From NCBI RefSeq assembly GCF_027489515.1, contig NZ_JAIXZS010000034.1:1-64000 (forward strand): a stretch of 64,000 nucleotides of DNA, in the 5' to 3' direction. The stretch comes from Novosphingobium sp. (GTDB lineage: Bacteria; Pseudomonadota; Alphaproteobacteria; Sphingomonadales; Sphingomonadaceae). Below, piece after piece: positions 19,640-28,740 of the stretch. The notes beneath the pieces are model-generated. The model was given only the letters and a program-made list of their open reading frames with translations, was not told the DNA's origin and did no database searches. A program made the translations under genes and the position numbers. Numbering within the stretch: position 1 is the first letter of the stretch; each line of letters starts with the position of its first letter.

Positions 19640-20718
19640 TAGCTCTCTCGCCCCGTGCCGCGCCAGACGAAGAAGTAGGCCGTCCAGAACACCAGCATGA
19701 AGCTGCCGACGATCAGGCGGCCGGCGGTGTTGTCGATCAGCTGGCGGGCAAAGCCTTCGAGCAGGCCCGCCACGATCAGCATGAGGACGACGCCGACCAT
19801 GACCTGCGCGGCGCGGCGCCCGGCGGCCGCGGCGGCATCGAGCAGCGCAGCCTCGCCGGGGAAGGCCATCGCGCGGCCGATATGGAGGCCTGCCGCGCCC
19901 GCCAGCAGGATCGCGTAAAGCTCGGTCGTGCCGTGGACCGAAAGCCAGCCGACCAGCTCCAGCGTAAGCCCCTGGCCGTGGTACAGCCAGAGCAGTGCGC
20001 CGAGCGTGGCGGTGTTCTGGATCAGTAGCATGGCGGACGGGAGGCCGAAGGCAAAGCCGAGGGCAAAGGCGAGGATCGCGACTTGCGCGTTGTTGGAGAA
20101 CAGCGCGGCAGCGAAGACGGCGAGGCCCTGCTGGCCTTGCTGGCCGAACAGCGTACCCATAAGCACGGCGCGGCTGGCGCCCGGCACGCGCGCATCGGCC
20201 ATGCCGCCGGGGATCAGGGCGTAATACCAATCGGGATCACTGGCGACAAGCAGCCAGCCCGCCACCGTGCCGCAGACCATCAGCGCCAGTGCGATCAGGA
20301 TCTCGCTGCTAAGTGCGCGCACGCTGGCGCTCCATCCGCCGCCGAAGAAACGCAGCAGCCAATCGCCGAGCCCGGCGCGCGGGCCATAGACGACGAACCA
20401 GGCGCGGCGGGTGAGCACTTCGAGCCAGGCCAGCGTTTCGGCATCGAGCGAGGTTTCGCGCGCGACGGCAAGGCTGGAAACGGCGGTGCGATAGAGCGCG
20501 GGGAGCGCGAGGAGGTCTTCGTCCGATACACTGCGCAGCCGCCCGCGCTCGATCCGCGTGACGATGGCATCGAGCCGCTTCCATTCGCCCTCGCGTTCGA
20601 GCCGGAAGCGGTCGGAGCGCAGTGCGGCGTCTTCGGCAGCGGCGATTTCGGCGCTGGCAGCGGGGCTGAACCAACCGCCGAGCCGGCCGAGCAGGGAGGG
20701 CGCTGCGGGCTCGTTCAT
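19639..20718 (-). CDS. SpoIIM-like (stage II sporulation protein M/DUF95) membrane protein
   Basis: The 359-residue protein has a soluble N-terminal part with RFRLEREGEWKRLDAIVTRI (about 36-55) and five or so transmembrane helices after residue ~135, in the manner of the SpoIIM/DUF95 family. Despite the name, the family is widespread in non-sporulating bacteria and is usually next to RDD, MoxR and DUF58 genes, exactly as here. Its ATG overlaps the stop of the DUF58 gene (ATGA), and its own stop overlaps the RDD GTG. Role unknown; probably part of an envelope complex. Confidence 0.85.
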   Translation of the reverse strand: MNEPAAPSLLGRLGGWFSPAASAEIAAAEDAALRSDRFRLEREGEWKRLDAIVTRIERGRLRSVSDEDLLALPALYRTAVSSLAVARETSLDAETLAWLEVLTRRAWFVVYGPRAGLGDWLLRFFGGGWSASVRALSSEILIALALMVCGTVAGWLLVASDPDWYYALIPGGMADARVPGASRAVLMGTLFGQQGQQGLAVFAAALFSNNAQVAILAFALGFAFGLPSAMLLIQNTATLGALLWLYHGQGLTLELVGWLSVHGTTELYAILLAGAAGLHIGRAMAFPGEAALLDAAAAAGRRAAQVMVGVVLMLIVAGLLEGFARQLIDNTAGRLIVGSFMLVFWTAYFFVWRGTGRES

Positions 20719-22052
20719 CCGAGGCTCCCCGCGCGTTTGACAGAGAGGTATGCATCAAGCAGCCGGTTGCCGATGTGCTGGTGCGGCGCTTCGACGACAA
20801 GAATGCCGGCGCGGCGCAAGCGCTGGAGCACGAGCGTGCGCTGGTGCTGCAAGGTGGTGGCGGTGACGGCCATCGCGGCATCCTGCGCGCTGCGGACAGG
20901 CGCGCGGACGAAATCGGCAAGTTCGGCATCGGCCATGACAACGAAGATCACGCGGTGCCGCTCGACCAGGCGGCGCATCGATTCGATCATCAGCTCGGCG
21001 CTTGTGGGATCGGTGAATTCGGAAAAGACCACGATGAGCGAACGCCGCCGCAGCCGCGCCGCGAGGGTGGAGAGCGCGAGGGTGAAGTTGGGCTGCTCGG
21101 CGCTGTAGTCGAGTGCGGCGGCGGCTTCCTGCAGGCGGGCAAATTCGCGCGGGGCGGTGACGAAGGGGCTCAGCACCTGCGGTCGCTGGGCAAACCCGTA
21201 GACCGCGACACGGTCATGCGCGCCCAGCGCTATCCAAGCGGTGGTGAGCGCGGCGGTGACGGCGCGGTCGATGCGCGGGAGGCCGGCAATGGGCTCGCAC
21301 ATCGTCTGCCCGCAATCGAAGGCGAAGACGATCTGGTTGTTTCGCTCGGTCTCATACTCCTTGGCAAAGAGCCGGGCGTGGCGGGCGGACGACTTCCAGT
21401 CGATGCGGCGGCGGTCCATACCTGGCTCGTATTCGGCGAGCGCCTCGAAATCGGTGCCCTCACCCCGGATGCGGCGGGCGACCATGCCGAACTGGGCATC
21501 GCGCAGGAACAGTTGGAGCGCGGGGCTGCGCACCGGGGCGATATTTGGGCGGATGCGGATCACCGCTTCAAGGTCCTGCCGCACCTGCCGGGTGGCGAGC
21601 CCCAGCGGTCCTTCCCAGCGCAGCCATACCGCGCTGACCGGACCAAGCCCGCGCCGGGTAGGTGTCGTCTCGATCCGTGCGCTCCATGCGCCGCTGTCGA
21701 GCGCCAGCGGGGCGACCAGCCGGCCGCCGGGGGCGAGGCGCGGATCGAGCGCGAGTGCGGCAACCGGCGCGGCGCGCGGAGCCTCGATCCGGAAATCGGC
21801 CAGCACGGTGAGCGCGAGCGGTTCGCCCACTTCGCCGTCTTCGGGCACGATCACCTTGAGGCCGGCGAGTGCCGGGGCGAGGAGCGCATCGAGCACGACC
21901 GTGACCAGCAGCGCGGCGCCCAGTGCCGGGGCGGCGATCCACGCGCGCGGTGCCGCGGCGGCGATCACCAGCGCCAGCGGCGCGGCAAGCGCCAGCAGCA
22001 CGGCGGTGCGCGCCGAAGGGTAGAACACCGGGAAAGGCCACCGCAATGCCAA
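20715..22052 (-). CDS. DUF58 (von Willebrand factor A-like) membrane-anchored protein
   Basis: The 445-residue protein has two N-terminal transmembrane segments (about 14-35 and 36-60) and a DUF58 domain with the signature YEPGMDRRRIDWKSSARHAR (about 208-227). A vWA-like part follows, with a degenerate metal-site motif (VFAFDCGQTM instead of DxSxS). It sits directly downstream of a MoxR AAA ATPase, its usual partner, with 3 bp between. MoxR-vWA pairs are thought to act as chaperones in assembling metal-dependent or envelope complexes. The specific client here is unknown. Confidence 0.88.
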   Translation of the reverse strand: MALRWPFPVFYPSARTAVLLALAAPLALVIAAAAPRAWIAAPALGAALLVTVVLDALLAPALAGLKVIVPEDGEVGEPLALTVLADFRIEAPRAAPVAALALDPRLAPGGRLVAPLALDSGAWSARIETTPTRRGLGPVSAVWLRWEGPLGLATRQVRQDLEAVIRIRPNIAPVRSPALQLFLRDAQFGMVARRIRGEGTDFEALAEYEPGMDRRRIDWKSSARHARLFAKEYETERNNQIVFAFDCGQTMCEPIAGLPRIDRAVTAALTTAWIALGAHDRVAVYGFAQRPQVLSPFVTAPREFARLQEAAAALDYSAEQPNFTLALSTLAARLRRRSLIVVFSEFTDPTSAELMIESMRRLVERHRVIFVVMADAELADFVRAPVRSAQDAAMAVTATTLQHQRTLVLQRLRRAGILVVEAPHQHIGNRLLDAYLSVKRAGSLG

Positions 22053-22055
22053 GGG

Positions 22056-23012
22056 CTATCTCGGCGCTTCGGTGCGCTGGATCAGATCGGCTACGATGGA
22101 TTCTGCCGCGCGGCCTTCGATTTCCGCGGCCGGGCTGAGCAGCATGCGGTGGCGCAGCACGGCGATGGCGAGCGCCTTCACGTCGTCCGGGATGACATAG
22201 TCGCGCCCGTCGAGCGCGGCGCGGGCGCGGGCGGCGCCGGCAAGGACCACGGCCGCGCGCGGGCTGGCACCGGCGGCAAGATCAGCGCTCTCGCGCGTCG
22301 CGCGCACAAGGCGGACGATGTAATCGACCACGGTTTCGGACATCGTGACGGTGGTGACAGCGGTGACCGCGGCGGCAATCGCATCGCCTGCCGTCACGGC
22401 GCTGACGCCGAGTGCGGCGGGGCTGGGTGCGCCGCGTCCGGCGCCGTAGCGCGTGACGATCTGGGCTTCCTCCTCAGCACTCGGATAATCGACGAGGAGC
22501 TTGAACAGGAAACGATCGAGCTGCGCTTCGGGGAGCGGATAGACGCCCTGACTCTCGATCGGGTTCTGCGTCGCGACCACCATGAAGCGGTCCGACAGCG
22601 CATACGTCTCACCATCAAGGGTGACACGGCGTTCCTGCATCGCCTCGAGCAGGGCGGCCTGCGTCTTGGGCGGGGTGCGGTTGATTTCATCGCCAAGCAG
22701 CAGCTCGTGGAAGATCGGCCCGCGCGTGAGGGTGAACTGGCTGGTCTGGAAGTTGAACAGGTTGGAGCCGAGGATATCGCCCGGCATCAGGTCCGGCGTG
22801 AACTGGATCCGCCCGAAATCCAGCCCGAGCGAGGTGGCGAAGCTTTGCGCGAGCAGCGTCTTGGCAGTGCCCGGCGGGCCTTCGAGCAGCACATGGCCGC
22901 CCGCGAGCAGGGCGATCAGCAAGTGATCGACGACCCCGTCCTGCCCGACGACGGCCTTGGCCACTTCGGCGCGGATGGCGCCGGCCATGGCGCGGACTTC
23001 TTCAAGAGTCAT
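22056..23012 (-). CDS. MoxR-family AAA+ ATPase
   Basis: The 318-residue protein has the MoxR layout: [20 protein letters not shown] then Walker A GPPGTAKT (residues ~40-47), Walker B LLGDEINR (~105-112), sensor 1 [20 protein letters not shown] and sensor 2 near SPRAAV. It starts inside the stop of the DUF4350 gene (ATGA overlap) and is followed by the DUF58 gene. MoxR ATPases act with vWA proteins in maturation or remodelling. Cytosolic. Confidence 0.93.
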   Translation of the reverse strand: MTLEEVRAMAGAIRAEVAKAVVGQDGVVDHLLIALLAGGHVLLEGPPGTAKTLLAQSFATSLGLDFGRIQFTPDLMPGDILGSNLFNFQTSQFTLTRGPIFHELLLGDEINRTPPKTQAALLEAMQERRVTLDGETYALSDRFMVVATQNPIESQGVYPLPEAQLDRFLFKLLVDYPSAEEEAQIVTRYGAGRGAPSPAALGVSAVTAGDAIAAAVTAVTTVTMSETVVDYIVRLVRATRESADLAAGASPRAAVVLAGAARARAALDGRDYVIPDDVKALAIAVLRHRMLLSPAAEIEGRAAESIVADLIQRTEAPR

Positions 23013-24319
23013 TCGGTGAGGTCCCTTTCAAGGCGTTGCAGGGCAGCTGCGCGCTGCACCACGTCCGCGGAGCGGCGGGCCGCGCGCAGGCGGGCGGCAA
23101 GTTCGGAATAGCGCGGCCCGGTCTGGTCGAGCCGGGTTTGCAGGCGGTCGATCGCGGCTTCGGTTTCGGCCGGCGGACGGCCGCGCGGCAGGCCGAGCGC
23201 AAGGACCAGCCGCTCACGCGAGGCATCGGCATAAGGTGCGGCGATGAGGCGCAGCCGCCGGGCGCGGCGGATGAGGCCGGCGGTGTTGCGCACCAGCACG
23301 GTCTTGCCTAGCGGAATCTCGCGGGTCCCCAGGCGGGCGGGGCCGAAGCGGTTGAAACTGCGCCAGCCGGCGGCGAACAGCGCCATGAAGAAGCACAGCG
23401 TGGCAGCAAGGAACGGCGGTTCGAAGGCGAGGGTGAGCAAGTTGCGGCTCGCGCCGAGGCCATTGAGCGTGAGATCGAAGGTGACGATGGGCGGCTTCCC
23501 GCCAGCGGCTGCATAGAGGAGGCGGCGCGCCATGAGGCCCGTCTGCTTGTCGGCGAGGCCCCAGTTGTCGAGCAGGTCCGGCTCGAACACCAGCACCACC
23601 GGAAAGCTCGACGTGAAGCTGTCATTGGCGGCCTTCTCGTCAGGATCGCCGCCAGGATCGCGCTCCATGCCGATCCACTTTTCGAGCGCGGTATTGCTGC
23701 CGTCGCCGGTGAGATAGCCCGCAAGAATCCGACCGTCTCCGGTCTGGACGAGCGCCTGGAGGCCGGGGCCGGTGCCAGCCAATACGGTGCGATCATCGGG
23801 CAGCCTGCCGGACAGACCGGAAAAGGCGCCCGTCCCCTTCCAGCCATGCGCTGCAAACTTGGCCAGACCGACCCCGATGTCGTCGTGATAGCCTTTCCAT
23901 TCGGGCGGTTCGATGCCGTCGATCCGGGTCCAGCCGCGCTTGCTGGCGGGGTTGGCGATGTCAGGGAAGGCGCGCCACTTGGGTGTGACGACGAGGGTCG
24001 GGCCGATGGTGCGGCGCGCCTCGACGATCTCGGCAATGTCGCTGCCCTTGGCGCCGGCGGGCGGCGTCAGCACGAGGAGGCCCGGATGCTTGAGCGCATC
24101 CTTGCTGCGCGCGCGGGTGACGATGACACCGTCGGCCTCGATCATCGCGGCGAGCCCGGCATAGCCGTTGAGCCCGCGCCCAGCCGCATGTCCGCCGCCG
24201 TTGTTGGTCGCCCCGCCGCCGGTGCCGAGCCAGTAGAGCACGGCTATGAAGGCCAGCGCGCCGATCAGCACGATGCCGAGCGACGTGCCCTTGCCGAAAG
24301 GTTCTGCCGGGGCGCTCAT
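23009..24319 (-). CDS. DUF4350-domain membrane protein
   Basis: The 436-residue protein starts at ATG 24319, overlapping the upstream stop (ATGA). It has a transmembrane helix at residues ~14-32 ([20 protein letters not shown]), a DUF4350-type soluble domain that opens with [14 protein letters not shown], and a second helix around residues 300-320 ([17 protein letters not shown]). The cytoplasmic tail includes [20 protein letters not shown]. The domain usually occurs in MoxR/DUF58/DUF4129 operons, as here. Function unknown. Confidence 0.82.
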   Translation of the reverse strand: MSAPAEPFGKGTSLGIVLIGALAFIAVLYWLGTGGGATNNGGGHAAGRGLNGYAGLAAMIEADGVIVTRARSKDALKHPGLLVLTPPAGAKGSDIAEIVEARRTIGPTLVVTPKWRAFPDIANPASKRGWTRIDGIEPPEWKGYHDDIGVGLAKFAAHGWKGTGAFSGLSGRLPDDRTVLAGTGPGLQALVQTGDGRILAGYLTGDGSNTALEKWIGMERDPGGDPDEKAANDSFTSSFPVVLVFEPDLLDNWGLADKQTGLMARRLLYAAAGGKPPIVTFDLTLNGLGASRNLLTLAFEPPFLAATLCFFMALFAAGWRSFNRFGPARLGTREIPLGKTVLVRNTAGLIRRARRLRLIAAPYADASRERLVLALGLPRGRPPAETEAAIDRLQTRLDQTGPRYSELAARLRAARRSADVVQRAAALQRLERDLTE

Positions 24320-24969
24320 CGTGCGGATGCGATCTTCTGCAGCGCGAAGGCGGCATAGGCCTCGCGCGCGCGGTGCCAGTCCTCCGCGGCGAGGGCGCGC
24401 AAGGCATAGAGGCTGCGTTCGACCTCGCGGGCGATCAGCGTGAAGGCCTGCCGGGCGGCGGTGGGCAGGCCCGGGATCGAGCCGATCTCGCGCGCAGTAC
24501 TGGAGGGGGAGAGCCAATCCGGCCGGGCGGCGGCAATCAGGTGCACACTGCGCTGGAGCAGGAGGTGGACCGCCTCGTCGAACCGGCCCTCGGCCGCGAG
24601 CGCATCGGCATCCTCGAGCAGCGCGAGCGCGGCGGCGCGGTCAATCACCGGTGTTTCGTGTTCGGGCTGGGTGAGCGCGCGGGTCAACTGCCAGCGCTGG
24701 TAGAGCGTCCAGAGGATCCACACCGCACCGAGTGCGGCCAATGCGGCGAGCACGATCTCGACCGCACCCCATCCCGTGCCGAGCAACTGGCCCAGCGGTT
24801 CAAACAGCTTGGCGAGGAAGCGCATGATCGCGACCAGCCATTCGGGCGGTTCGCTGCGGGGCACCTTGTAGGGCGGGACCGGGGCGTACTGGATGTCGCG
24901 CATGGCGCGCGCCGCTTGCCAGGCGCGTTCGCCTGCATCGGCGCTATCCGGTCCCGGTCCTCCTGCCAC
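24316..24969 (-). CDS. DUF4129-domain membrane protein
   Basis: The 217-residue protein has one transmembrane helix (VEIVLAALAALGAVWILWTL, about 69-88). The C-terminal DUF4129 domain holds ALALLEDADALAAEGRFDEA and LLLQRSVHLIAAARPDWLSP, followed by STAREI. The start is GTG 24969, with ATG 24903 as an alternative, and neither has a good ribosome site. It is the first gene of the six-gene membrane operon, 84 bp after pheA on the same strand, so read-through from pheA is possible. Function unknown. Confidence 0.78.
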   Translation of the reverse strand: MAGGPGPDSADAGERAWQAARAMRDIQYAPVPPYKVPRSEPPEWLVAIMRFLAKLFEPLGQLLGTGWGAVEIVLAALAALGAVWILWTLYQRWQLTRALTQPEHETPVIDRAAALALLEDADALAAEGRFDEAVHLLLQRSVHLIAAARPDWLSPSSTAREIGSIPGLPTAARQAFTLIAREVERSLYALRALAAEDWHRAREAYAAFALQKIASAR

Positions 24970-25053
24970 GCGCGCAGTGGTCGCATGGCGCGCGGGGATC
25001 GGGCAAGCGATTATCGCGCCGCTTTGGCGTGTGCGCCGTGCCCTTTCAGGCGG

Positions 25054-25944
25054 TTAGCCGCGTACCCGCTCGAGCGGATAGGTGCCGAGCATGCGCAGGT
25101 CCTTGGCGAAGAAGGTGAGCTCCTCGAAGGCGCGGTCGACGGCAGGTTCACCGGGCGCGCCGACGATATCGGCGAAGAAGGCGGTGGCGGCAAAGCTCGC
25201 GCCGCGCTGGTAGCTCTCCAGCTTGGTCATGTTGACGCCGTTGGTCGCGAAACCGCCGAGCGCCTTGTAGAGCGCGGCGGGGATGTTGCGCACCTCGAAC
25301 ACGAAGGTGGTGATCGCGGGGCCGGTAATCGTGGACAGCTCGAGCGGCTCGCGCGACAGCATGACGAAGCGGGTCATGTTGTCGTGGGCGTCCTCGATGT
25401 TCTCCTCGACCAGCGTGAGGCCATAGAGTTCGGCTGCGATGCGCGGCGCGATGGCCGCGGCGGCCGGATCGCCGAGTTCGGCGACGTAGGCGGCGGCGCC
25501 CGCGGTATCGGCATAGGACATCGGCACGATGCCCCGTGTCCGCAGGTAGTGGCGCGACTGGCCGAGCGCCTGCGGGTGGCTGTAGGCACTGGTGAAGGGC
25601 CCGGTGCCGAGGCCCATCAGGCAGGCGTGGATCGGCATGAAATGCTCGCCGACGATCGAGAGGCCGCTTTCGGGCAGGAGAAAGTGGATATCGGCGACGC
25701 GGCCATGCTGTGAATTCTCGATCGGAATGATCGCTTGTCCGGCACGGCCGTCCTTCACCGCCTCAAGCGCATCCTCGAACGAGAAGCAGGGCAGCGGCAG
25801 GCAATACGGCAGCGCTTCCAGCGCGGCGCGGTGCGAATTGGCGCCCGGTGCACCCTGAAACGCAACCGCGCGCGCCGGGTCGGCGGCGGCGGCGGCGGTC
25901 ATCTCGGCGACGAGGCGGGCGGCGGGGGCGGGGTAGCTGGCCAT
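25054..25944 (-). CDS. pheA: Prephenate dehydratase with ACT domain
   Basis: The 296-residue monofunctional enzyme has no chorismate mutase domain. The PDT domain spans ~20-200, with VAFQGAPGANSHRAALEA, IPIENSQHGRVADIHFLL and the catalytic TRF in NMTRFVMLSRE. The ACT domain follows (~210-296), with NIPAALYKALGGFATNGVN and KLESYQRG, the phenylalanine-sensing ES motif. It makes phenylpyruvate from prephenate and is likely inhibited by phenylalanine. The gene is divergent from cytochrome c, an arrangement common in sphingomonads. Confidence 0.96.
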   Translation of the reverse strand: MASYPAPAARLVAEMTAAAAADPARAVAFQGAPGANSHRAALEALPYCLPLPCFSFEDALEAVKDGRAGQAIIPIENSQHGRVADIHFLLPESGLSIVGEHFMPIHACLMGLGTGPFTSAYSHPQALGQSRHYLRTRGIVPMSYADTAGAAAYVAELGDPAAAAIAPRIAAELYGLTLVEENIEDAHDNMTRFVMLSREPLELSTITGPAITTFVFEVRNIPAALYKALGGFATNGVNMTKLESYQRGASFAATAFFADIVGAPGEPAVDRAFEELTFFAKDLRMLGTYPLERVRG

Positions 25945-26134
25945 GGAACGAGGCGCTTAAGCTCCCTGCGCGGGCGGGACAAGGCGCTTTTGCAGCCGCC
26001 AACCATATGCGACTAAGCGTTTCTTATCGGACAACCCATTGCAATCGCTCTTGCGCACGCGCGGGGGCGTGACTAGAGCGACGGCGAAAATTCACGCGGC
26101 GCGCGGGCCGTGCAAACTCCATATGGGGCTCGGA

Positions 26135-26749
26135 ATGGACGATCGTTTCAATACCATTGCCGGTTGGACCTTGTTCGGCGGCATCGTTGCGCTGGGGCTT
26201 TCTAGCCTTTCGGGCCACTACTTTCTGGCCGACAAGGAACACCGTCCGGAAAAGATGGGCTATGTGATCGAAGGCGTCGAGGCCGAGGGCGGCGCGGGCG
26301 CCGCTGTTGCCGAGCCGATCGCCAACCGCCTCGCCAAGGCCGATGTCGCCAAGGGTGAAGCCACCTTCGCCAAGTGCAAGGCCTGCCACACGATCGCGCA
26401 GGGCGGGGCCAACGGCATTGGCCCGAATCTGTGGGGCGTGGTGGGTGAGGCCCAGGCCGCCGGGCGCGGTGGCTATGCCTTCTCCGATGCGCTCAAGGCC
26501 AAGGGCGGCAAGTGGGATTTCGCCAGCCTCGATGAATGGCTGACCTCGCCCGCCAAGTACGCGACCGGCACCAAGATGTCGTTCGCCGGCATCGGCGATG
26601 CGCAGCAGCGCGCCGATGTGATTCTCTATCTCAATTCGCAGGGCAGCAGCCTGCCGCTCCCCGCCGCCGAAGCGGCTGCGGCTCCGGCTGCAGACGCCTC
26701 CGCGCCTGCGGCGGATGCCAGCGCCGAGGCGAGCGAAGCCGCCAAGTAA
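26135..26749 (+). CDS. Membrane-anchored cytochrome c (CycM/c552-like)
   Basis: The 204-residue protein starts at MDDRFNTIAGW with one N-terminal membrane helix (about 10-30). The class I cytochrome domain (~65-185) has the haem motif CKACH, the GPNLWGVVG region and the axial methionine in TGTKMSFAG. The tail is rich in alanine and proline. It would carry electrons between the bc1 complex and the terminal oxidase on the periplasmic side. I chose ATG 26135; an in-frame ATG at 26123 adds four residues. A strong terminator follows. pheA is divergent. Confidence 0.93.
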   Translation: MDDRFNTIAGWTLFGGIVALGLSSLSGHYFLADKEHRPEKMGYVIEGVEAEGGAGAAVAEPIANRLAKADVAKGEATFAKCKACHTIAQGGANGIGPNLWGVVGEAQAAGRGGYAFSDALKAKGGKWDFASLDEWLTSPAKYATGTKMSFAGIGDAQQRADVILYLNSQGSSLPLPAAEAAAAPAADASAPAADASAEASEAAK

Positions 26750-26772
26750 GCGCACGGAACCTGCAAAGAAAA

Positions 26773-26815
26773 GGCCCCCGGTCCCCGATTTCAATCGCGG
26801 ACCGGGGGCCTTTTT
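26773..26815 (+). terminator. Rho-independent terminator after cytochrome c
   Basis: GGCCCCCGGTCC (26773-26784) and GGACCGGGGGCC (26799-26810) form a perfect 12-bp stem, followed by TTTTT. Confidence 0.93.
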
Positions 26816-26835
26816 CGTTGCAGTCTCGGCTTGGG

Positions 26836-27000
26836 TCAGTCGACCATCTGCTGGACGATCTGCCGCAATTCCTGCGGTGTCAGCACCGGCGAGGTGCGCC
26901 GGGTCGGCGCGCTGCGGTGGTCTGGCCGCGATGCCCGGCGGGCCGGGAGAAAGCTGTGGCTGATCGTGAAGGCGTGCGTGGTGTTCAAAATCGGTGTCAT
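26836..27000 (-). CDS. Possible small protein, 54 residues
   Basis: ATG 27000 is preceded by AGGGATTTTC, a reasonable ribosome site. The product is basic and low in complexity in the middle (HSFLPARRASRPDHRSAPTR), and ends in a helix-like LTPQELRQIVQQMVD. It fills a region between the cytochrome c terminator and infA that is otherwise empty. I do not recognise a family and no neighbour suggests a role. It may be spurious. Confidence 0.4.
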   Translation of the reverse strand: MTPILNTTHAFTISHSFLPARRASRPDHRSAPTRRTSPVLTPQELRQIVQQMVD

Positions 27001-27106
27001 GAAAATCCCTGGCGCGCAGCGCGCGCCGATATGTTGAAGATATGCGAGGCGAGGGCGCTGCAGGACATCCTGCGCACCTGGGCAGCCTCTGGAGTTGTGC
27101 GAAGTG

Positions 27107-27364
27107 CTAGCGGCGCTTCTTGAACGCGCCGCCGCCACCACCGGCGACCTTTTCGCGGAAGACGATGCGACCCTTGGTGAGGTCGTAGGGCGTCATTTCC
27201 ACTTTCACGCGGTCACCCACGATCGAGCGGATCCGGAACTTGCGCATCTTGCCTGCGGTGTAGGCGATGATGCGGTGTTCGTTTTCCAGCATCACGCCGA
27301 AGCGTCCGTCGGGCAGGATCTCGTCGATCTGGCCGTCGAGGGTCATCACGTCTTCCTTCGCCAT
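27107..27364 (-). CDS. infA: Translation initiation factor IF-1
   Basis: The 85-residue S1-type OB-fold protein has the typical MAKEDV start, [20 protein letters not shown] in the middle and [20 protein letters not shown]. It binds the A site of the 30S subunit with IF-2 and IF-3 during initiation. A glycine-rich, basic C-terminal extension ([11 protein letters not shown]) makes it longer than the 72 residues usual in E. coli, as in related alphaproteobacteria. It stands alone here, with no ribosomal operon beside it. Confidence 0.95.
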   Translation of the reverse strand: MAKEDVMTLDGQIDEILPDGRFGVMLENEHRIIAYTAGKMRKFRIRSIVGDRVKVEMTPYDLTKGRIVFREKVAGGGGGAFKKRR

Positions 27365-27654
27365 AGCTCAGCCCTCCACAGGACGGGCAGGAGTGGCGAG
27401 GCGACGTAGGCGGTAGTCTGCGGGCATCTTGGCCCCTTTCACAGGAACAGGGTACGCGGCAGCAAACAGTGCAGCCGGTGCTGGTGGCGTGAGAGGGGAA
27501 AATTCGGCCCGGACCAGAATCCGGTTCAAGAAAATCCGTCGCAGGCGACGATAGCCTTGTCGATATGGGTGTCCCTTGCCGAAAAGTCAATGTCGCGCTG
27601 AATCAAATGCAGAATCGGCTCCGTCACAGTGGGCCGGATTGGTCGGAAAGTGCC
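27365..27654. other. Intergenic stretch, 290 bp, nothing recognised
   Basis: This lies between infA and the OmpR-like gene (both on the minus strand) and should contain the infA promoter. I see no convincing reading frame, RNA gene, terminator stem or repeat. Confidence 0.5.
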
Positions 27655-28446
27655 CTAGGCGCTGGTAATCTTGTACGATCCCTGCCCGCCCGGAACGAGG
27701 ACGTAGGGCGGCTTGAGCTTGGCGCGCAAGTTCGAGGCGAGCACCTTGAGATAGTTGTACGAGAGCTCGTCATTGCCCCGGCTGAGTTCGGTCCTGAGTT
27801 TGTAATGGGAGACCGGCTCTCCGATGCGGCCCACCAGCAAGGTCAGCAATTGCCGTTCGCGCTTGCCGAGCAGATGGACGTGGGCAATCCGGTCGAGCGA
27901 GCTTGCCAGCTCCTGCTCGGCGCGCGCCTGCTGCGCCGCGGCCTGATAGCGGGCAAGGATCACCGCGCAGCGCGCCTTGGCCTCTTCGGGCGACATCCGC
28001 GCGCTGTCGAACACGTCGTCGAACCCGGCATTCAGGGCCTTGGCCCGCTTGCTCGCAAGGCTGCCGTGCATCAGGGCGATCTTGACCTTGCGCGCGAGGA
28101 TCGGGCGATTGATGCGCAGGAAGCGCGCGGCACGCACCGGATCGTTGCCGCCGATGATCAGGGCTTCGTAATCCTCTTCCGCGATCGACAAAAACCGTGT
28201 CTCCAGATCGACGAACGTGTGCTGCTCGACCGCATCGAAAGCGCTCAGCATCCAGGCATCGCGGGTATCGCGGTGAAGATCGTTCATGGAAAGGTAGCGG
28301 ATCTGGCTGGGTCTGGATTGCATGTAAGGCCGATCATCGGAAACAAAGGCGGTGTCAGGCAACGCTGCCTCCGTTTGCATGAGTGCGTCGGCCGGCACTT
28401 CCGTCGCCGAATCCAACCAGGTTCCTATCGAACTATAGGAAAGCAT
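27655..28446 (-). CDS. OmpR-like winged-helix regulator with degenerate receiver
   Basis: The 263-residue protein has a C-terminal Trans_reg_C winged helix (about 188-261): LGKRERQLLTLLVGRIGEPV, then YNYLKVLASNLRAKL and a final wing GGQGSYKIT. The middle part (about 75-160) resembles a receiver, with IALMHGSLASKRAKALNAGF and DDVFD at the end, but the strand that should carry the phosphorylated aspartate reads YEALIIGGND, so that Asp is missing. No histidine kinase is adjacent. It is likely a phosphorylation-independent transcription factor. Target unknown. Confidence 0.75.
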   Translation of the reverse strand: MLSYSSIGTWLDSATEVPADALMQTEAALPDTAFVSDDRPYMQSRPSQIRYLSMNDLHRDTRDAWMLSAFDAVEQHTFVDLETRFLSIAEEDYEALIIGGNDPVRAARFLRINRPILARKVKIALMHGSLASKRAKALNAGFDDVFDSARMSPEEAKARCAVILARYQAAAQQARAEQELASSLDRIAHVHLLGKRERQLLTLLVGRIGEPVSHYKLRTELSRGNDELSYNYLKVLASNLRAKLKPPYVLVPGGQGSYKITSA

Positions 28447-28740
28447 ATATGACCATCGTGGAGGGGTTGTCTAATGTGGCTTTGCGGAGTGATTGCACCT
28501 GCGGCGCATGGCCGCGGACGCCGAATCCTGCGCTTCCCTATAGAATAGCTCTGCCGGGTTGCGGATTCGGCGGAACAGAACGTTAATTTTCAGACACGTT
28601 CTGCAATATTGAATAGGCTATATTGCGACGCTTTCCGACCGGAATGGTAAAAAAACTGCCGTTCGGGGATGAACGATATTGGTCATAGCCATATCGAATA
28701 AGATAAGACAAACTATAACTTTAATTATAAGCAATGATGC
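28447..28740. other. AT-rich intergenic region, 294 bp
   Basis: The right half (from about 28580) is clearly richer in A and T than the surroundings. It contains an imperfect inverted repeat, CGATATTGG/CCATATCG (28674-28696). No credible coding frame, tRNA or terminator is seen. It contains the promoter region of the OmpR-like gene (minus strand) and the 3' flank of the phosphoesterase gene. Confidence 0.5.

Noticed and set aside
20775..23111. 778-codon plus-strand open frame opposite DUF58 and MoxR
   Set aside because: Antisense shadow; the minus strand carries Walker motifs and DUF58 signatures with tight overlaps.
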